From the NCBI RefSeq assembly GCF_948472415.1, contig NZ_OX419519.1:5022001-5086000 (forward strand): 64,000 nt of DNA, written 5' to 3'. The DNA comes from Kitasatospora fiedleri (GTDB lineage: Bacteria; Actinomycetota; Actinomycetes; Streptomycetales; Streptomycetaceae). Position 1 is the first letter of the stretch. Each line of letters opens with the position of its first letter. A model generated the notes under the pieces. That model ran no database searches. It worked only from the letters and a program-made list of their open reading frames with translations, and was not told the origin of the DNA. Of this stretch, positions 9,116-17,651 are shown piece after piece. The translations under genes were made by a program, and so were the position numbers.

Positions 9116-9531
9116 CCACCCCGCTCCGCCGCCACACCGAGGACCTCTCCTGGGTCCTCATCCCGCTGCTCGACCTGCCCGGCGTGCAGAACGCCGTCAT
9201 CGCCACCGGCGACGGCCTGGTCACCGGCCACTCCGCCGACCTCGGCCGGGACGGCGCCGACCGGGTCGCCGCGATGACCGCCTCGCTGCACGCCGCCGCC
9301 CGGGCCTTCACCACCGCCTTCACCGGCGCCGAGAACGTCCGGCTCAACCAGACCGTGGTCGAGTCCGAGCACGGCTACGCCGTGGTCACCCCGGCCGGCG
9401 AGAACTCCTCGCTGGCCGTCTTCGCCCTCCCCGGCGCCGACCTCGGCACCATCGCCTACCAGATGCAGGTCCAGGTCGCCGCGCTCGCCCGGGCGCTGGC
9501 CAGCCCCGCCCGGGAGGCGAGCCACACATGA
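9112..9531 (+). CDS. cvnB: Conservon roadblock/LC7 protein CvnB
   Basis: 139-residue single-domain roadblock/LC7 protein, the class that acts as a GTPase-activating or scaffold partner for the conservon GTPase CvnD. The sequence LSWVLIPLLDLPGVQNAVIATGDGLVTGHS is typical of the fold's first half. The start is GTG, sharing GTGA with the cvnA stop, and its own stop shares ATGA with cvnC, so the three are translationally coupled. No signal peptide is seen; it is likely held at the membrane by CvnA. Confidence 0.9.
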   Translation: MTTPLRRHTEDLSWVLIPLLDLPGVQNAVIATGDGLVTGHSADLGRDGADRVAAMTASLHAAARAFTTAFTGAENVRLNQTVVESEHGYAVVTPAGENSSLAVFALPGADLGTIAYQMQVQVAALARALASPAREASHT

Positions 9532-9938
9532 GCGAGCCCCGCCCCCAGGGCCCGGACCCGCAGCGCCCGGACCCGCAGCGCCCGGACCCGCGGCGCCCCC
9601 GCCGCCGGCTCGTCCCGGCCTACCTCGCCACCCACGGCCGCGACGCCGCCGGCGGCGCCCACCGCCTGGACCGGCTCAGCGTGCTGCACGCCGCCGCCGA
9701 CCTCCCGGCCGGACTCGGCGGCGAGCACCGCCAGTTATGGGAACTGGTCCGCCCCGGCGCACTGACCCTCGCCGAGGCCGCCGCCCACCTCCGGCTCCCC
9801 GTCAGTGCGACCGTCTTCATCGCGGCCGACCTGGCCGAACGCGGCGCCCTGGCGGTCCGCGCGCCGATCCCCTCCGCCCAGCCGGTCAACCGGGACCTCG
9901 CCGAAAGGCTCCTCAGTGGACTTCGCGCCCTCAAGTAG
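9528..9938 (+). CDS. cvnC: Conservon DUF742 protein CvnC
   Basis: 136 residues. The N-terminus is a short disordered Pro/Asp/Arg tract containing three copies of RPDPQ (the third with R for Q), encoded by a 15-bp tandem repeat. The DUF742 winged-helix-like domain follows, with LTLAEAAAHLRLPVSATVFIAADLAERGAL. It has no known enzymatic activity and works with CvnA, B and D. Its last 23 nt overlap the start of cvnD in another frame, which is tight coupling. Confidence 0.88.
   Translation: MSEPRPQGPDPQRPDPQRPDPRRPRRRLVPAYLATHGRDAAGGAHRLDRLSVLHAAADLPAGLGGEHRQLWELVRPGALTLAEAAAHLRLPVSATVFIAADLAERGALAVRAPIPSAQPVNRDLAERLLSGLRALK
9550..9594 (+). repeat. 15-bp tandem repeat x3 inside cvnC
   Basis: GCCCGGACCCGCAGC occurs at 9550-9564 and 9565-9579, and with one change at 9580-9594. 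It encodes RPDPQ units in the disordered N-terminus of CvnC, where copy number may vary between strains. Confidence 0.8.
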
Positions 9939-10557
9939 CACCGCCACCGCCCCCGGTGACGGACCCCCCGGGGCCCCGGCCTACCTGCCCCCCACCGACC
10001 CGATCCTGATGAAGCTCATGGTCACCGGGCCGTTCGGGGTCGGCAAGACCACCTTCGTGCGCACCCTGTCGGAGATCCCGACCCTGCACACCGAGGAGAC
10101 CATGACCGCGGCCGGCATCCCGGTCGACGACACCAGCCGCACCCCCGGCAAGACCGCCACCACCGTCGCCGTCGACTTCGGCCGGCTCACCCTGTCGGCC
10201 GGCGAGTTCGTCCTCTACCTGTTCGGCACCCCCGGCCAGCGCCGCTTCCTCCCGCTCTGGGAGGACCTCGCCCGCGGCGCGCTCGGCGCCCTCGTCCTGG
10301 TCGACACCCGCCGCCTCGCCGACGCCTTCGACGCCATGGACCTGGTCGAGGAGGCCGGCCTGCCCTACGCCGTCGCGGTCAACCGCTTCCCCGACACCCC
10401 GCCGATCGCCCTCGACGCCGTCCGCGCCGCCCTCGACCTCGACCCCGCCACCCCGCTGGTCGAGTGCGACGCCCGCGCCCGCGAGGGCTGCGTCGACGCG
10501 CTGATCTCCCTCACCGAGCACGTCCTGGACCGCCTCCCCCAGGAGACCGCCCCATGA
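9916..10557 (+). CDS. cvnD: Conservon GTP-binding protein CvnD
   Basis: 213-residue small P-loop GTPase of the MglA/Ras-like group found in conservons. The P-loop is GPFGVGKT near residues 38-45, the switch/G3 region contains LYLFGTPGQRRF, and the fourth motif is degenerate (AVNRF where NKxD is usual). The start is GTG at 9916, preceded by GAAAGG and inside the cvnC tail; the first 30 residues are Pro/Ser/Thr-rich. The stop overlaps the P450 ATG as ATGA. GTP exchange and partner binding are inferred from the family. Confidence 0.88.
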   Translation: MDFAPSSSTATAPGDGPPGAPAYLPPTDPILMKLMVTGPFGVGKTTFVRTLSEIPTLHTEETMTAAGIPVDDTSRTPGKTATTVAVDFGRLTLSAGEFVLYLFGTPGQRRFLPLWEDLARGALGALVLVDTRRLADAFDAMDLVEEAGLPYAVAVNRFPDTPPIALDAVRAALDLDPATPLVECDARAREGCVDALISLTEHVLDRLPQETAP

Positions 10558-11741
10558 CCCCCCGCACCGCCCGCACCGCCCTCTACGGGGCGCAGTTCGC
10601 CGCCGACCCGCACGCCCACTACGCCCGGCTGCGCGACCGCGGGCCGCTCGCCCCGGTCGAACTCGCCCCCGGCGTCGACGCCTGGCTGGTCACCGACTAC
10701 CACGTCGCCCTGGAAGTCCTGCGCGACACCGACACCTGGACCCGCGACCCGCGCCGCTGGCAGGCCACCCAGCCCGCCGACTCCCCGCTGCTCCCGCTGT
10801 TCGGCTGGCGCCCCACCGCGCTGTTCTCCGACGGCCCCGCGCACGCCCGCTACCGCCAGGTCATCACCGACAGCGTCGGCATCCTCGAACCCCACCTGCT
10901 GCAGCGCGACACCACCGCCGTCGCCGAACAGCTCATCGCCGAGTTCGCCGGCGCCGGCAGGGCCGACCTGCTCGCCCAGTACGCCTACCGGCTCCCGCTG
11001 CTCATCCTCACCTCCTGGTACGGCGTCCCCGACCCGGACATCGACCGGATCAGCACCGCGATGAACCGCTCCTTCGAGACCTCCACCGGCGCCGCCGCCG
11101 CGTACGCCGACCTGGTCGCCGTCATCACCGAACAGGTCGCCGACCGCCGCACCGCCCCCCGGCACGACCTGATCTCCGCCTTCCTCGGCCACCCCGCGCG
11201 GCTCGCCGACGACGAGGTCGTCCGGCACATCACGCTCACCCTGATGGCCGGCCACGAACCCACCGCCAACCTGATCGCCAACGCGCTGCTGCGGATGCTC
11301 TCCGACGACCGCTACGCCGGCTCCCTGCACAGCGGCGCGATGACCGCGCACGACGCGGTCAACGAGGTGCTCTGGAACGACCCCCCGCTGTCCAACTTCT
11401 CCCCGCACTACCCCCGGCGCGAGATCGTCTTCCACGGCACCGCGCTCACCCCCGAGCAGCCCGTCCTGGTCTCCTACGCCTCCGCCAACGCCCAGGCCGT
11501 GCTCACCCCCGCCGAGAGCGAGTCCCTCGGCGGCTCCTACGCCCACCTCGCCTGGGGCGCCGGCCCGCACCGCTGCCCGGCCCGCCAGCCCGCCGTCCTG
11601 ATGGCCGTCACCGCCGTCGAGTACCTGATCAGCCGCCTCACCGACCTGCGGCTCGCCGTCCCCACCGCGGACGTCCTCTGGCGCCCGGGCCCGATCCACC
11701 GCGCGCTCGTCTCGCTCCCCGTGGAGTTCACGCCGCTGTAG
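10554..11741 (+). CDS. Conservon cytochrome P450 lacking the ExxR motif (CYP157-like)
   Basis: 395 residues, the usual length of a soluble bacterial P450. The heme-ligand loop is WGAGPHRC with Cys341. An I-helix stretch is seen as LTLMAGHEPTANLI. In the K helix, where almost all P450s have ExxR, this protein has E271-V-L-W274 (AVNEVLWNDPPLSNF), so the structural arginine is missing. That is the published hallmark of the Streptomyces CYP157 family, which is linked to conservons. The ATG overlaps the cvnD stop. No electron-transfer partner gene is adjacent. It may be a regulatory heme protein or an enzyme with unusual chemistry; the substrate is unknown. Confidence 0.88.
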   Translation: MTPRTARTALYGAQFAADPHAHYARLRDRGPLAPVELAPGVDAWLVTDYHVALEVLRDTDTWTRDPRRWQATQPADSPLLPLFGWRPTALFSDGPAHARYRQVITDSVGILEPHLLQRDTTAVAEQLIAEFAGAGRADLLAQYAYRLPLLILTSWYGVPDPDIDRISTAMNRSFETSTGAAAAYADLVAVITEQVADRRTAPRHDLISAFLGHPARLADDEVVRHITLTLMAGHEPTANLIANALLRMLSDDRYAGSLHSGAMTAHDAVNEVLWNDPPLSNFSPHYPRREIVFHGTALTPEQPVLVSYASANAQAVLTPAESESLGGSYAHLAWGAGPHRCPARQPAVLMAVTAVEYLISRLTDLRLAVPTADVLWRPGPIHRALVSLPVEFTPL

Positions 11742-11756
11742 GCCGCCGGCCGCGGG

Positions 11757-11788
11757 ACCGGGGGCGCGGAGAGGCCCGCGCCCCCGGT
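11757..11788. terminator. Bidirectional hairpin between the P450 and AIM24 genes
   Basis: ACCGGGGGCGCGG (11757-11769) pairs perfectly with CCGCGCCCCCGGT (11776-11788) across a 6-nt loop, 16 bp after one stop and 15 bp before the convergent one. Confidence 0.7.
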
Positions 11789-11802
11789 ACCGCCCTCCGG
11801 TC

Positions 11803-12831
11803 CTACAGGCCGAACCGCCGCCCCAGGTCCCCGAGGTTGCCCAGCCCCGGGATGTTCGGGGCCTGCTGGTGGCCGCCGGCCTGGTGCGGGACGCCGCTGC
11901 CCGGGATGCCCGGCTCCGCGCCGACCACGCCGACCGAGCGCTCGGCCATCAGCGTCTCGGAGGACTGCATCAGCACCTGCCCGGCCCCGATGAACTCGAA
12001 CTGGTGCTCCTCGCCGCTCGCGCCGCCGATCCCGGTCAGGTGCCGCAGGCCGCCGAGGACGCCGTGCAGGTAACCGTGGTCGTAGTGGTGGCAGGGCGCG
12101 GGGCAGTCCGCCCAGCCGACCAGGGCCTGCGGGTCGACCCGGACCGGGGGCTCGACGAAGTGCACCGGCCCGTTGGACGCGGCGACGAACTTGCCGGTGC
12201 CGATCAGGGTCAGGAACCCGGGGATGATCGACTGCTTGAGCCGCAGCGTGGGCTCGAAGGCGAGCAGGTTGCCCGAGCGCACGGTCAGGTTGCCGTCCTC
12301 CAGGTCGTACGAGTTGAGGTCGTACGACCGGTCGGCGAGCAGCAGCTTGCCGCGCCCCTCGGCGACCACCCAGTCGGCGGCGTGCAGCGGGGAGTTGAAG
12401 TTCTGCTCCAGGACGCGGTCGAGCGCGCCGCGGCCGATCCCGGAGAAGCGCATCTCGCCGTAGTAGGCGATCATCTTGCCCTTCTGCAGGTAGTACGCGC
12501 CGTTCAGGTCGACCGAGAAGCAGTAGGGGTTGACGTTGTCGTTCGAGGGCAGCGTGCCCGGGTCCCAGACCTGCGGGCCCTCGCCGCCGGGCGGCTGGAA
12601 CACCGGCGCGCCGAACTGCCCGGCCGGACCGGCCTGGTAGGGCGGCGGGGGGCCAGGCTGGCCGGCCTGGGTGGCCTGGTGGGACTGGTCGTACTGCTGC
12701 TGGGAGTACCCGGGCGGCGGCCCCTGCGGCGGGTACGGCGGGGGCTGCTGCCCGTACGGCTGCTGGCCGTAGGGCGGGGGCTGCTGTCCGTACGGCTGCT
12801 GGCCGTAGGGCTGCTGCGGGGGGTAGGACAT
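11803..12831 (-). CDS. AIM24-family protein with Gln/Pro/Tyr-rich N-terminus
   Basis: 342 residues. The first 95 or so are a low-complexity tract of YGQQP and PPPYG repeats ending near PVFQPPGGEGPQ. An AIM24 (DUF124) beta-rich domain follows (VNPYCFSVDLNGAYYLQKGKMIAYYGEMRF to VHFVEPPVRVDPQALVGW), then a Gly/Pro tail. AIM24 proteins form double beta-helix-like folds of unknown biochemical role. It is the third gene of a coupled set: the start ATG overlaps the preceding stop as TGATG. The Cys/His-containing stretch WADCPAPCHHYDHGYLHG could bind metal; that is speculation from composition. Confidence 0.82.
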   Translation of the reverse strand: MSYPPQQPYGQQPYGQQPPPYGQQPYGQQPPPYPPQGPPPGYSQQQYDQSHQATQAGQPGPPPPYQAGPAGQFGAPVFQPPGGEGPQVWDPGTLPSNDNVNPYCFSVDLNGAYYLQKGKMIAYYGEMRFSGIGRGALDRVLEQNFNSPLHAADWVVAEGRGKLLLADRSYDLNSYDLEDGNLTVRSGNLLAFEPTLRLKQSIIPGFLTLIGTGKFVAASNGPVHFVEPPVRVDPQALVGWADCPAPCHHYDHGYLHGVLGGLRHLTGIGGASGEEHQFEFIGAGQVLMQSSETLMAERSVGVVGAEPGIPGSGVPHQAGGHQQAPNIPGLGNLGDLGRRFGL

Positions 12832-13481
12832 CAGAGCTTCACCTCGCTGGCCTGCACGTACACCGTGCCCTGCCCGGACAGTTCGAGCTGGAACGCCTCG
12901 CCGGAGCCGCGTCCGACCATGTCGCGCCAGCCGAGGGCGCTGGAGAGCTTGTTGCTGACCTCGCCGCGGTGCGCGACGTAGGCCTGCGGGTCGACGTGGA
13001 CGGGCCGGCCGGGGAGGATCGGGAGTTCGATCACCCCGCCGTGGGCCATCACCGCGACCGCGCCCTTGCCGGTGAGCTTGGTGGTGAACAGGCCCTGGCC
13101 GGTCACCTGGCCGCGGACCACGCCCATCAGGCCGCCCTGCTGGCCCATGAACATGGTGGACTGCTGGAGGCTGCCCTCGAAGGCGAGCAGCCGGTCGGCC
13201 TCCACGTACAGGGTGTCGCCGACCAGGTCGACCACGTGCACGTGGTGGCCGCCGTGGCCGAACATCACGGTGCCGTGGCCCTCGACGGTCATCAGCGGGG
13301 TGTCCTCGTTGGCGACCCGGCGGCCGATCATCGACATCACGCCGCCCTGGCCGCCCATCAGGTTGGGCTGGAAGGAGACCTCGCCGGTGTAGCCGAGCAT
13401 CGCGCCGCGCTGGGACAGGATCCGCTGCCCGGGCACCACCTGGGCGGAGATCATCTTGCCGTTGATCCGGGTGAAGGCCAT
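12831..13481 (-). CDS. AIM24-family protein (middle copy)
   Basis: 216 residues consisting of little more than one AIM24 domain (MAFTRINGKMISAQVVPGQR to the C-terminus). It includes the family-like segments MLGYTGEVSFQP, GQGLFTTKLTGKG and LPGRPVHVDPQAYVAH. It has no signal peptide or membrane segment, so it is probably cytoplasmic. It is linked to both flanking AIM24 genes by one-base TGATG overlaps, giving an operon with fixed stoichiometry. It shares GLFTTKxxGxG and the VDPxAYxAHxG block with the upstream copy, so the set arose by tandem duplication. Confidence 0.85.
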   Translation of the reverse strand: MAFTRINGKMISAQVVPGQRILSQRGAMLGYTGEVSFQPNLMGGQGGVMSMIGRRVANEDTPLMTVEGHGTVMFGHGGHHVHVVDLVGDTLYVEADRLLAFEGSLQQSTMFMGQQGGLMGVVRGQVTGQGLFTTKLTGKGAVAVMAHGGVIELPILPGRPVHVDPQAYVAHRGEVSNKLSSALGWRDMVGRGSGEAFQLELSGQGTVYVQASEVKL

Positions 13482-14119
13482 CAGACCTCGCCTCCCAGCG
13501 TGATGCGCTCGGAGGGCTGGACGTAGACCAGGCCCTCGCCGGTGAACTCGACCTGCATCGCCTCGCCGCCGCCCTCGCCGATCAGGGTGGACCAGCCCGC
13601 CCCGGACTTGAGCGAGCGCTGGAGGTTGCCGGTGTGCGCGATGTACGCGCCCGGGTCGACCCGCAGCGGCAGGCCCTGGCCGACCCGGAGGATCACCGCC
13701 GGGCCGTCCGAGGTGACCGCGGCCCAGCCCTGGCCCTCGACCTTGGTGGTGAACAGGCCGTTGCCGCTGGCCATGCCGTTCAGCCCGGTGAAGGAGGTGC
13801 CGGTGCGCAGCGTCGCCTCGGTGCAGAGCAGGTTGTCGGATTCGACGAACAGCGTCTCGCCGTTCAGCCGGACCAGGTTGATCTCGGTGGCCCGGTCGGC
13901 GAAGTAGCAGGTGCCCTGCCCCTTCACCTCCATGACCTCCATGCGCTCGCCGGTGAGCCGGCGGGTGACCATGCCGCGCAGGCCGTCGCCGCCGCCGGAG
14001 AGCTTCTTGAAGCCCATCTGCCCGGTGTAGGCGACCATCGAGCCGTTGCGTGCCTTGACGGTGTCCCCGGCGAGATCGACGGCGAGGACCCTGGACCCCT
14101 GGAGTCGGAACTGTGCCAC
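13481..14119 (-). CDS. AIM24-family protein (first copy)
   Basis: 212-residue AIM24-domain protein (MAQFRLQGSRVLAVDLAGDTVKARNGSMVAYTGQ). The core blocks GNGLFTTKVEGQGWAAV and RVDPGAYIAHTGNLQ repeat those of the next gene. The start is GTG at 14119, exactly 7 nt after a TAGATT -10 element with no ribosome site, so the operon mRNA is probably leaderless. It heads a three-gene operon transcribed towards 11.8 kb. The function is unknown. The three differ in N-terminal dressing, which suggests hetero-oligomers or separate localisation. Confidence 0.85.
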   Translation of the reverse strand: MAQFRLQGSRVLAVDLAGDTVKARNGSMVAYTGQMGFKKLSGGGDGLRGMVTRRLTGERMEVMEVKGQGTCYFADRATEINLVRLNGETLFVESDNLLCTEATLRTGTSFTGLNGMASGNGLFTTKVEGQGWAAVTSDGPAVILRVGQGLPLRVDPGAYIAHTGNLQRSLKSGAGWSTLIGEGGGEAMQVEFTGEGLVYVQPSERITLGGEV

Positions 14120-14126
14120 GTCCGGG

Positions 14127-14132
14127 AATCTA
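14127..14132 (-). promoter_or_regulatory. -10 element of the AIM24 operon
   Basis: TAGATT on the minus strand, 7 nt before the GTG start at 14119. The start is inferred to be leaderless. Confidence 0.45.
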
Positions 14133-14253
14133 GCGCGCCCCTCCCCGGGAGGGGAGGGGAACCGGCCGTGCTGGTACCCGTTCGGTACGGAACCCGGACA
14201 TCGGACGCCCCGTCAGTCGGACATAACGGGCGAAACCCCCCGGCGGGCCGGGA

Positions 14254-15030
14254 TCAGACCTGCTGCGGCAGCGCCCCCGCCGAGACCTCCACCTCCAGCA
14301 GCGAGGCCGAGTGCCGCTCGGCCTCGAACGCGGCCCGGCCGCCGCGCAGGCCGAACAGGCGCTTGGAGAGCAGGATCCAGAGCACCGCGGCGACGTTCAG
14401 CAGCAGCGTGCAGACCTTCAGCACGCTGACGTGCTCGCTGAGCTCGTAGCCCTCCAGCGGGAGGAAGGCGGCGGTGGCCACCACCGTCAGGTACTCGGCC
14501 CAGCGGTGGCCCCACCACAGGCCGAACGCCTCGACGATCTCGATCAGCGCGTACGCCACCAGCGCGGCGGCCACGTAGACCAGGGTGGAGTGCTTGTAGT
14601 CGAAGGTCTTGCGGATGGTGTCGACGATCGGCGAGTGCTCCAGGTCCCAGTGGAAGTGCTCGGTGACCGGCTTGAGGACCGACAGGTTCTCGTCGAAGAT
14701 CCGGCGCACCGCGTCCTGGCTGTTGGAGAACTTCCACACCCCCCAGGCGACGACCACGATCAGCAGGCCGCGCAGCAGCCGCTCGACGGCCAGGAAGCGC
14801 AGGATGAACAGGTCGCGCAGCGCCTTGCCGCGGGGCACCAGCGGCGCGTCCTCGGCCGGGCCGGAGCCGTGCGGGTCGCCGAGCGCGAAGTCGCCGCAGC
14901 GCAGGCAGCGCCAGGCGGTGCCGACGGCGGTGGCGGTGCGCAGCCGCTCGCGCAGTTCGGGCTCGTCCGGCGCGTAGGTGACGTGGCCGCGCGTGGCGCA
15001 GGTGTGGCGGTCCCAGTCCCGTTTCAGCAT
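14254..15030 (-). CDS. DUF2127-type membrane protein
   Basis: 258 residues. An N-terminal soluble part carries Cys residues in HTCATRGHVTYAP and in WRCLRCGDFALG (a CxxC pair, possibly metal binding). Hydrophobic segments follow, including FLAVERLLRGLLIVVVAWGVW, LVYVAAALVAYALIEIVEAF, LTVVATAAFLPLEGYEL and VCTLLLNVAAVLWILLSKRLFG, a four-helix pattern typical of DUF2127. The start is the ATG of MLKRDWDRHTC, behind a G-rich ribosome site. An in-frame upstream ATG exists but gives a basic low-complexity leader. It is divergent from the DUF3817 gene. The role is unknown. Confidence 0.8.
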   Translation of the reverse strand: MLKRDWDRHTCATRGHVTYAPDEPELRERLRTATAVGTAWRCLRCGDFALGDPHGSGPAEDAPLVPRGKALRDLFILRFLAVERLLRGLLIVVVAWGVWKFSNSQDAVRRIFDENLSVLKPVTEHFHWDLEHSPIVDTIRKTFDYKHSTLVYVAAALVAYALIEIVEAFGLWWGHRWAEYLTVVATAAFLPLEGYELSEHVSVLKVCTLLLNVAAVLWILLSKRLFGLRGGRAAFEAERHSASLLEVEVSAGALPQQV

Positions 15031-15200
15031 GGCGTGTTCCCCCCGTGGGTCCGCGCGGCCCGACGGTCGGGGTGCGCGCAGCACAGCAGGATAGGGGGTC
15101 CGCCGTCGGCGCCGGTGTCGGGTCGGTGATAATGGGACCGGCTTGTGCATCCGTTCACAAACCCAGCCGTCCGCCGTGCCGTGCCCCGTGAGGAATCCCC

Positions 15201-15524
15201 GTGAAGAGCGTCGCCGCCGTCCACCGCCTGCGCCTGGTCTCCGGCCCCGAGGGCCTGTCGTTCCTGCTGCTGCTGGTCTGCTCGGTGCTCAAGCGCACCA
15301 CCAGCTTCAACGCCGTCCCGGTGATGGGCATGGTGCACGGCGTGCTGTTCATCCTCTACCTGGTGTTCCTGGTGCAGGCGCACCAGGCCCGCCGCTGGGA
15401 GCCGAAGCGCACCCTGCTGCTGTTCGTGCTCTCGGTGCTGCCCACCGGCGGCTTCTTCGCCGAGCGGACGCTGGCCCGGGAGGAGCGCGGCGAGCTCGAC
15501 GGCGCCGCCCCGGCGACCGCCTGA
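15201..15524 (+). CDS. DUF3817 small membrane protein
   Basis: 107 residues with about three transmembrane helices (EGLSFLLLLVCSVL, MGMVHGVLFILYLVFLVQ, RTLLLFVLSVLPTGGFFAER). It closely resembles the other DUF3817 gene at 18.3 kb: both have a HG-(W/V)L-(Y/F)-x-x-Y-L-x-F core and end in a PTxxFFxER motif. The GTG start has a GAGGAA site 6 nt upstream. A GATAAT -10-like hexamer lies about 70 nt upstream. It is the membrane domain also seen fused to transporters. No function is assigned. Confidence 0.85.
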   Translation: MKSVAAVHRLRLVSGPEGLSFLLLLVCSVLKRTTSFNAVPVMGMVHGVLFILYLVFLVQAHQARRWEPKRTLLLFVLSVLPTGGFFAERTLAREERGELDGAAPATA

Positions 15525-15548
15525 CCCGACCGCCCCGGAACGTGGTGC

Positions 15549-15587
15549 GCGGCGGCCGGGCCTCTTCGTGGGAGGCCGGGCCGCCGC
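15549..15587. terminator. Hairpin between convergent DUF3817 and M4 protease genes
   Basis: A 16-bp stem with one mismatch: GCGGCGGCCGGGCCTC (15549-15564) against GAGGCCGGGCCGCCGC (15572-15587), loop 7 nt. It serves both convergent genes. Confidence 0.65.
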
Positions 15588-15612
15588 GGGCTCTGCTGCT
15601 ACCGGGTCGGCG

Positions 15613-17247
15613 TCAGTTGACGTTCACCGCGGTCCACGCGGCCGCGACCGCGTTGTACTGGGTCGAGCCGGAGCCGTACAGGTCCTTCGCCGCGTTCAGG
15701 GTCGCCGTGCGGGCGGCCTTGTAGTTCGTGGTGGAGGTCATGTAGACGGTCAGCGCCCGGTACCAGATCTGCGCGGCCTTGTCCCGGCCGATGCCGGTGA
15801 GCGTCGAGCCGTTGTAGGTGGGCGAGTTGTAGCTCACCCCGTTGACGGTCTTCGCGCCGCTGCCCTCGGACAGCAGGTAGAAGAAGTGGTTGGCGACGCC
15901 CGAGGAGTAGTGGACGTCCTTGTTGCCGACGGTGGAGGACCAGTAGTCGGCGGACGCGCCGTCCTTGGAGGGCTTGTCCATGTAGCGCAGCGGCGTGCCG
16001 TTGCCGTTGATGTTGATCAGCTCGCCGATCAGGTAGTCCGGGTTGTCCTTCGACAGGTTGGCGTAGAACTCGACCAGGGTGCCGAAGATGTCGCTGGTGG
16101 CCTCGTTCAGGCCGCCGGACTCGCCCGAGTAGTTCAGGCCCGCGGTGTTGGAGGTCACACCGTGGCTCATCTCGTGGCCGGAGACGTCGAGTTCGGTCAG
16201 CGGGTGGGTGTTGCCCGAGCCGTCGCCGTACGTCATGCAGAAGCAGCTGTCGTCCCAGAACGCGTTGACGTAGTTGCTGCCGTAGTGGACCCGGCTGTAC
16301 GCGCCGACACCGTCGTTGCGGATGCCGCTGCGGCCGAAGGTGTTCTTGTAGAAGTCCCAGGTGACGGCCGCGCCGTACTGGGCGTCCACGGCCGCGGACT
16401 CGCCGTTGGAGGCGGCGCCGCTGCCCCAGGTGTTGCTGGTCTTGGAGTAGACGGTGCCCTTGCCGGAGGTCTTGCCGGCCAGGGTGGTGGTGTACTGGCC
16501 GCCGCGGGTGGCGTCCTTCAGCGTGTAGGTGCTGCCGGACAGCGTGGTGGTCAGCGAGACGTTGCCGACGAAGACGCCGTTGCCGGTGCCGGTCGCGTTG
16601 GAGGTCTGCACCTGCTCGTGGCTGGAGAGCAGCGCGCCGCTGTCCGCGTCGGTGACCAGCACCTGGTGGCTCGGGGTGCCGTCGGCCCGGACGCCCTCCA
16701 CGGTGGTGCGGTAGGCCAGCCGCGGGGCGCCGTCGGCGGCCCAGACCACCAGCTGGGCGTCGCCGCTCGCGCCGGAGACCGAGGTGAGGGCGGCCTCGTC
16801 GGCGTCCGCGGTGATGCCGACGGTGGCCTGCACCGCGCCGGTCGCCTTGGCGGCGGCCTGGCCGGCCGACAGCTTCGGGCTCAGCGAGGCGGGGGCCAGG
16901 CTGCCGGAGACGGCCTTGTCGGTGGACTTCACCTTGCCGTTGGCGGCCTGGTGCACGACCAGGTCGCCGCCGAGCACCGGCAGGCCGTTGTAGGTGCGCT
17001 CGTAACGGAAGTGGCGGGTGCCGTCGGCGTCGACGACGGCGTCCTTGACGACCAGCTTCTCCTGGGCGCCCAGGCCCAGGGCCTTGGCGGCGGCGGGCGC
17101 CTGCGCGGCGGCCAGCGCGAGCTGGTCGCCGTGGCCCAGGGCGGCGGGACTGGGGGCGGCGTACGCCATTCCGGCGCTCACCTGGATCGCACCGGCCAGC
17201 AGGGCCGAGGCAGAGAGAACGGCGCCGACAGCGAGCTTTCGCTTCAC
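15613..17247 (-). CDS. Secreted M4 (thermolysin-like) neutral metalloprotease
   Basis: 544 residues. A Sec signal peptide (MKRKLAVGAVLSASALLAGA..AYA, cleavage near residue 30) is followed by an FTP/PepSY propeptide to about residue 200 and then a mature M4 zinc protease. The zinc-binding helix is GHEMSHGVTSN near residue 355, the third ligand Glu lies in GGLNEATSDIFG, and the catalytic His in YSSGVANHFFYLLSEGSG. All catalytic elements are present. It secretes as a zymogen that self-processes (family knowledge). The GTG start follows GGAAGGAA. The long upstream region (461 bp) suggests developmental or nutritional control, but no regulator is assigned. Confidence 0.93.
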   Translation of the reverse strand: MKRKLAVGAVLSASALLAGAIQVSAGMAYAAPSPAALGHGDQLALAAAQAPAAAKALGLGAQEKLVVKDAVVDADGTRHFRYERTYNGLPVLGGDLVVHQAANGKVKSTDKAVSGSLAPASLSPKLSAGQAAAKATGAVQATVGITADADEAALTSVSGASGDAQLVVWAADGAPRLAYRTTVEGVRADGTPSHQVLVTDADSGALLSSHEQVQTSNATGTGNGVFVGNVSLTTTLSGSTYTLKDATRGGQYTTTLAGKTSGKGTVYSKTSNTWGSGAASNGESAAVDAQYGAAVTWDFYKNTFGRSGIRNDGVGAYSRVHYGSNYVNAFWDDSCFCMTYGDGSGNTHPLTELDVSGHEMSHGVTSNTAGLNYSGESGGLNEATSDIFGTLVEFYANLSKDNPDYLIGELININGNGTPLRYMDKPSKDGASADYWSSTVGNKDVHYSSGVANHFFYLLSEGSGAKTVNGVSYNSPTYNGSTLTGIGRDKAAQIWYRALTVYMTSTTNYKAARTATLNAAKDLYGSGSTQYNAVAAAWTAVNVN

Positions 17248-17622
17248 GTACGGGTTCCTTCCGGATCAACCGCGTGTGCGCGGTCACACCTCGTCCCGGG
17301 GCACCGGGGTCAGTGCCTGCTGGGGCGGAACGGGTGCTGACGTGCAGCTCCGTGCGGTCAGGCGACATCCGCCGGTGGGGCGGGCCGGCGGTGTCGAACG
17401 GGGCTGGCCAGAAGCATGACGACGCGGTGGCGGCCGGGAACAGCCGTTCGGCAACTATTGGCAAACTCTCGCCAGCGTCCGGGGAAAGAACAGCCCAGGA
17501 CATCGGATGTTTCACTGCGAACCGTGCCGCGTGGACTGCGCGGAGGCCCAACTCCGGTGCAATCACTGAATATTGCCGGAATATGCACGGTAAAAGGCCG
17601 TCGGCCGGCCGTCCTCGTCTGT

Positions 17623-17640
17623 TTGGCGTGATCCCGCCAA
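17623..17640. promoter_or_regulatory. Inverted repeat upstream of MarR
   Basis: TTGGCG-tgatcc-CGCCAA, 6-bp perfect arms and 6-bp spacer, 69 bp before the MarR start. A possible upstream operator or protease control site. Confidence 0.35.
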
Positions 17641-17651
17641 GTGGGGCGGCT

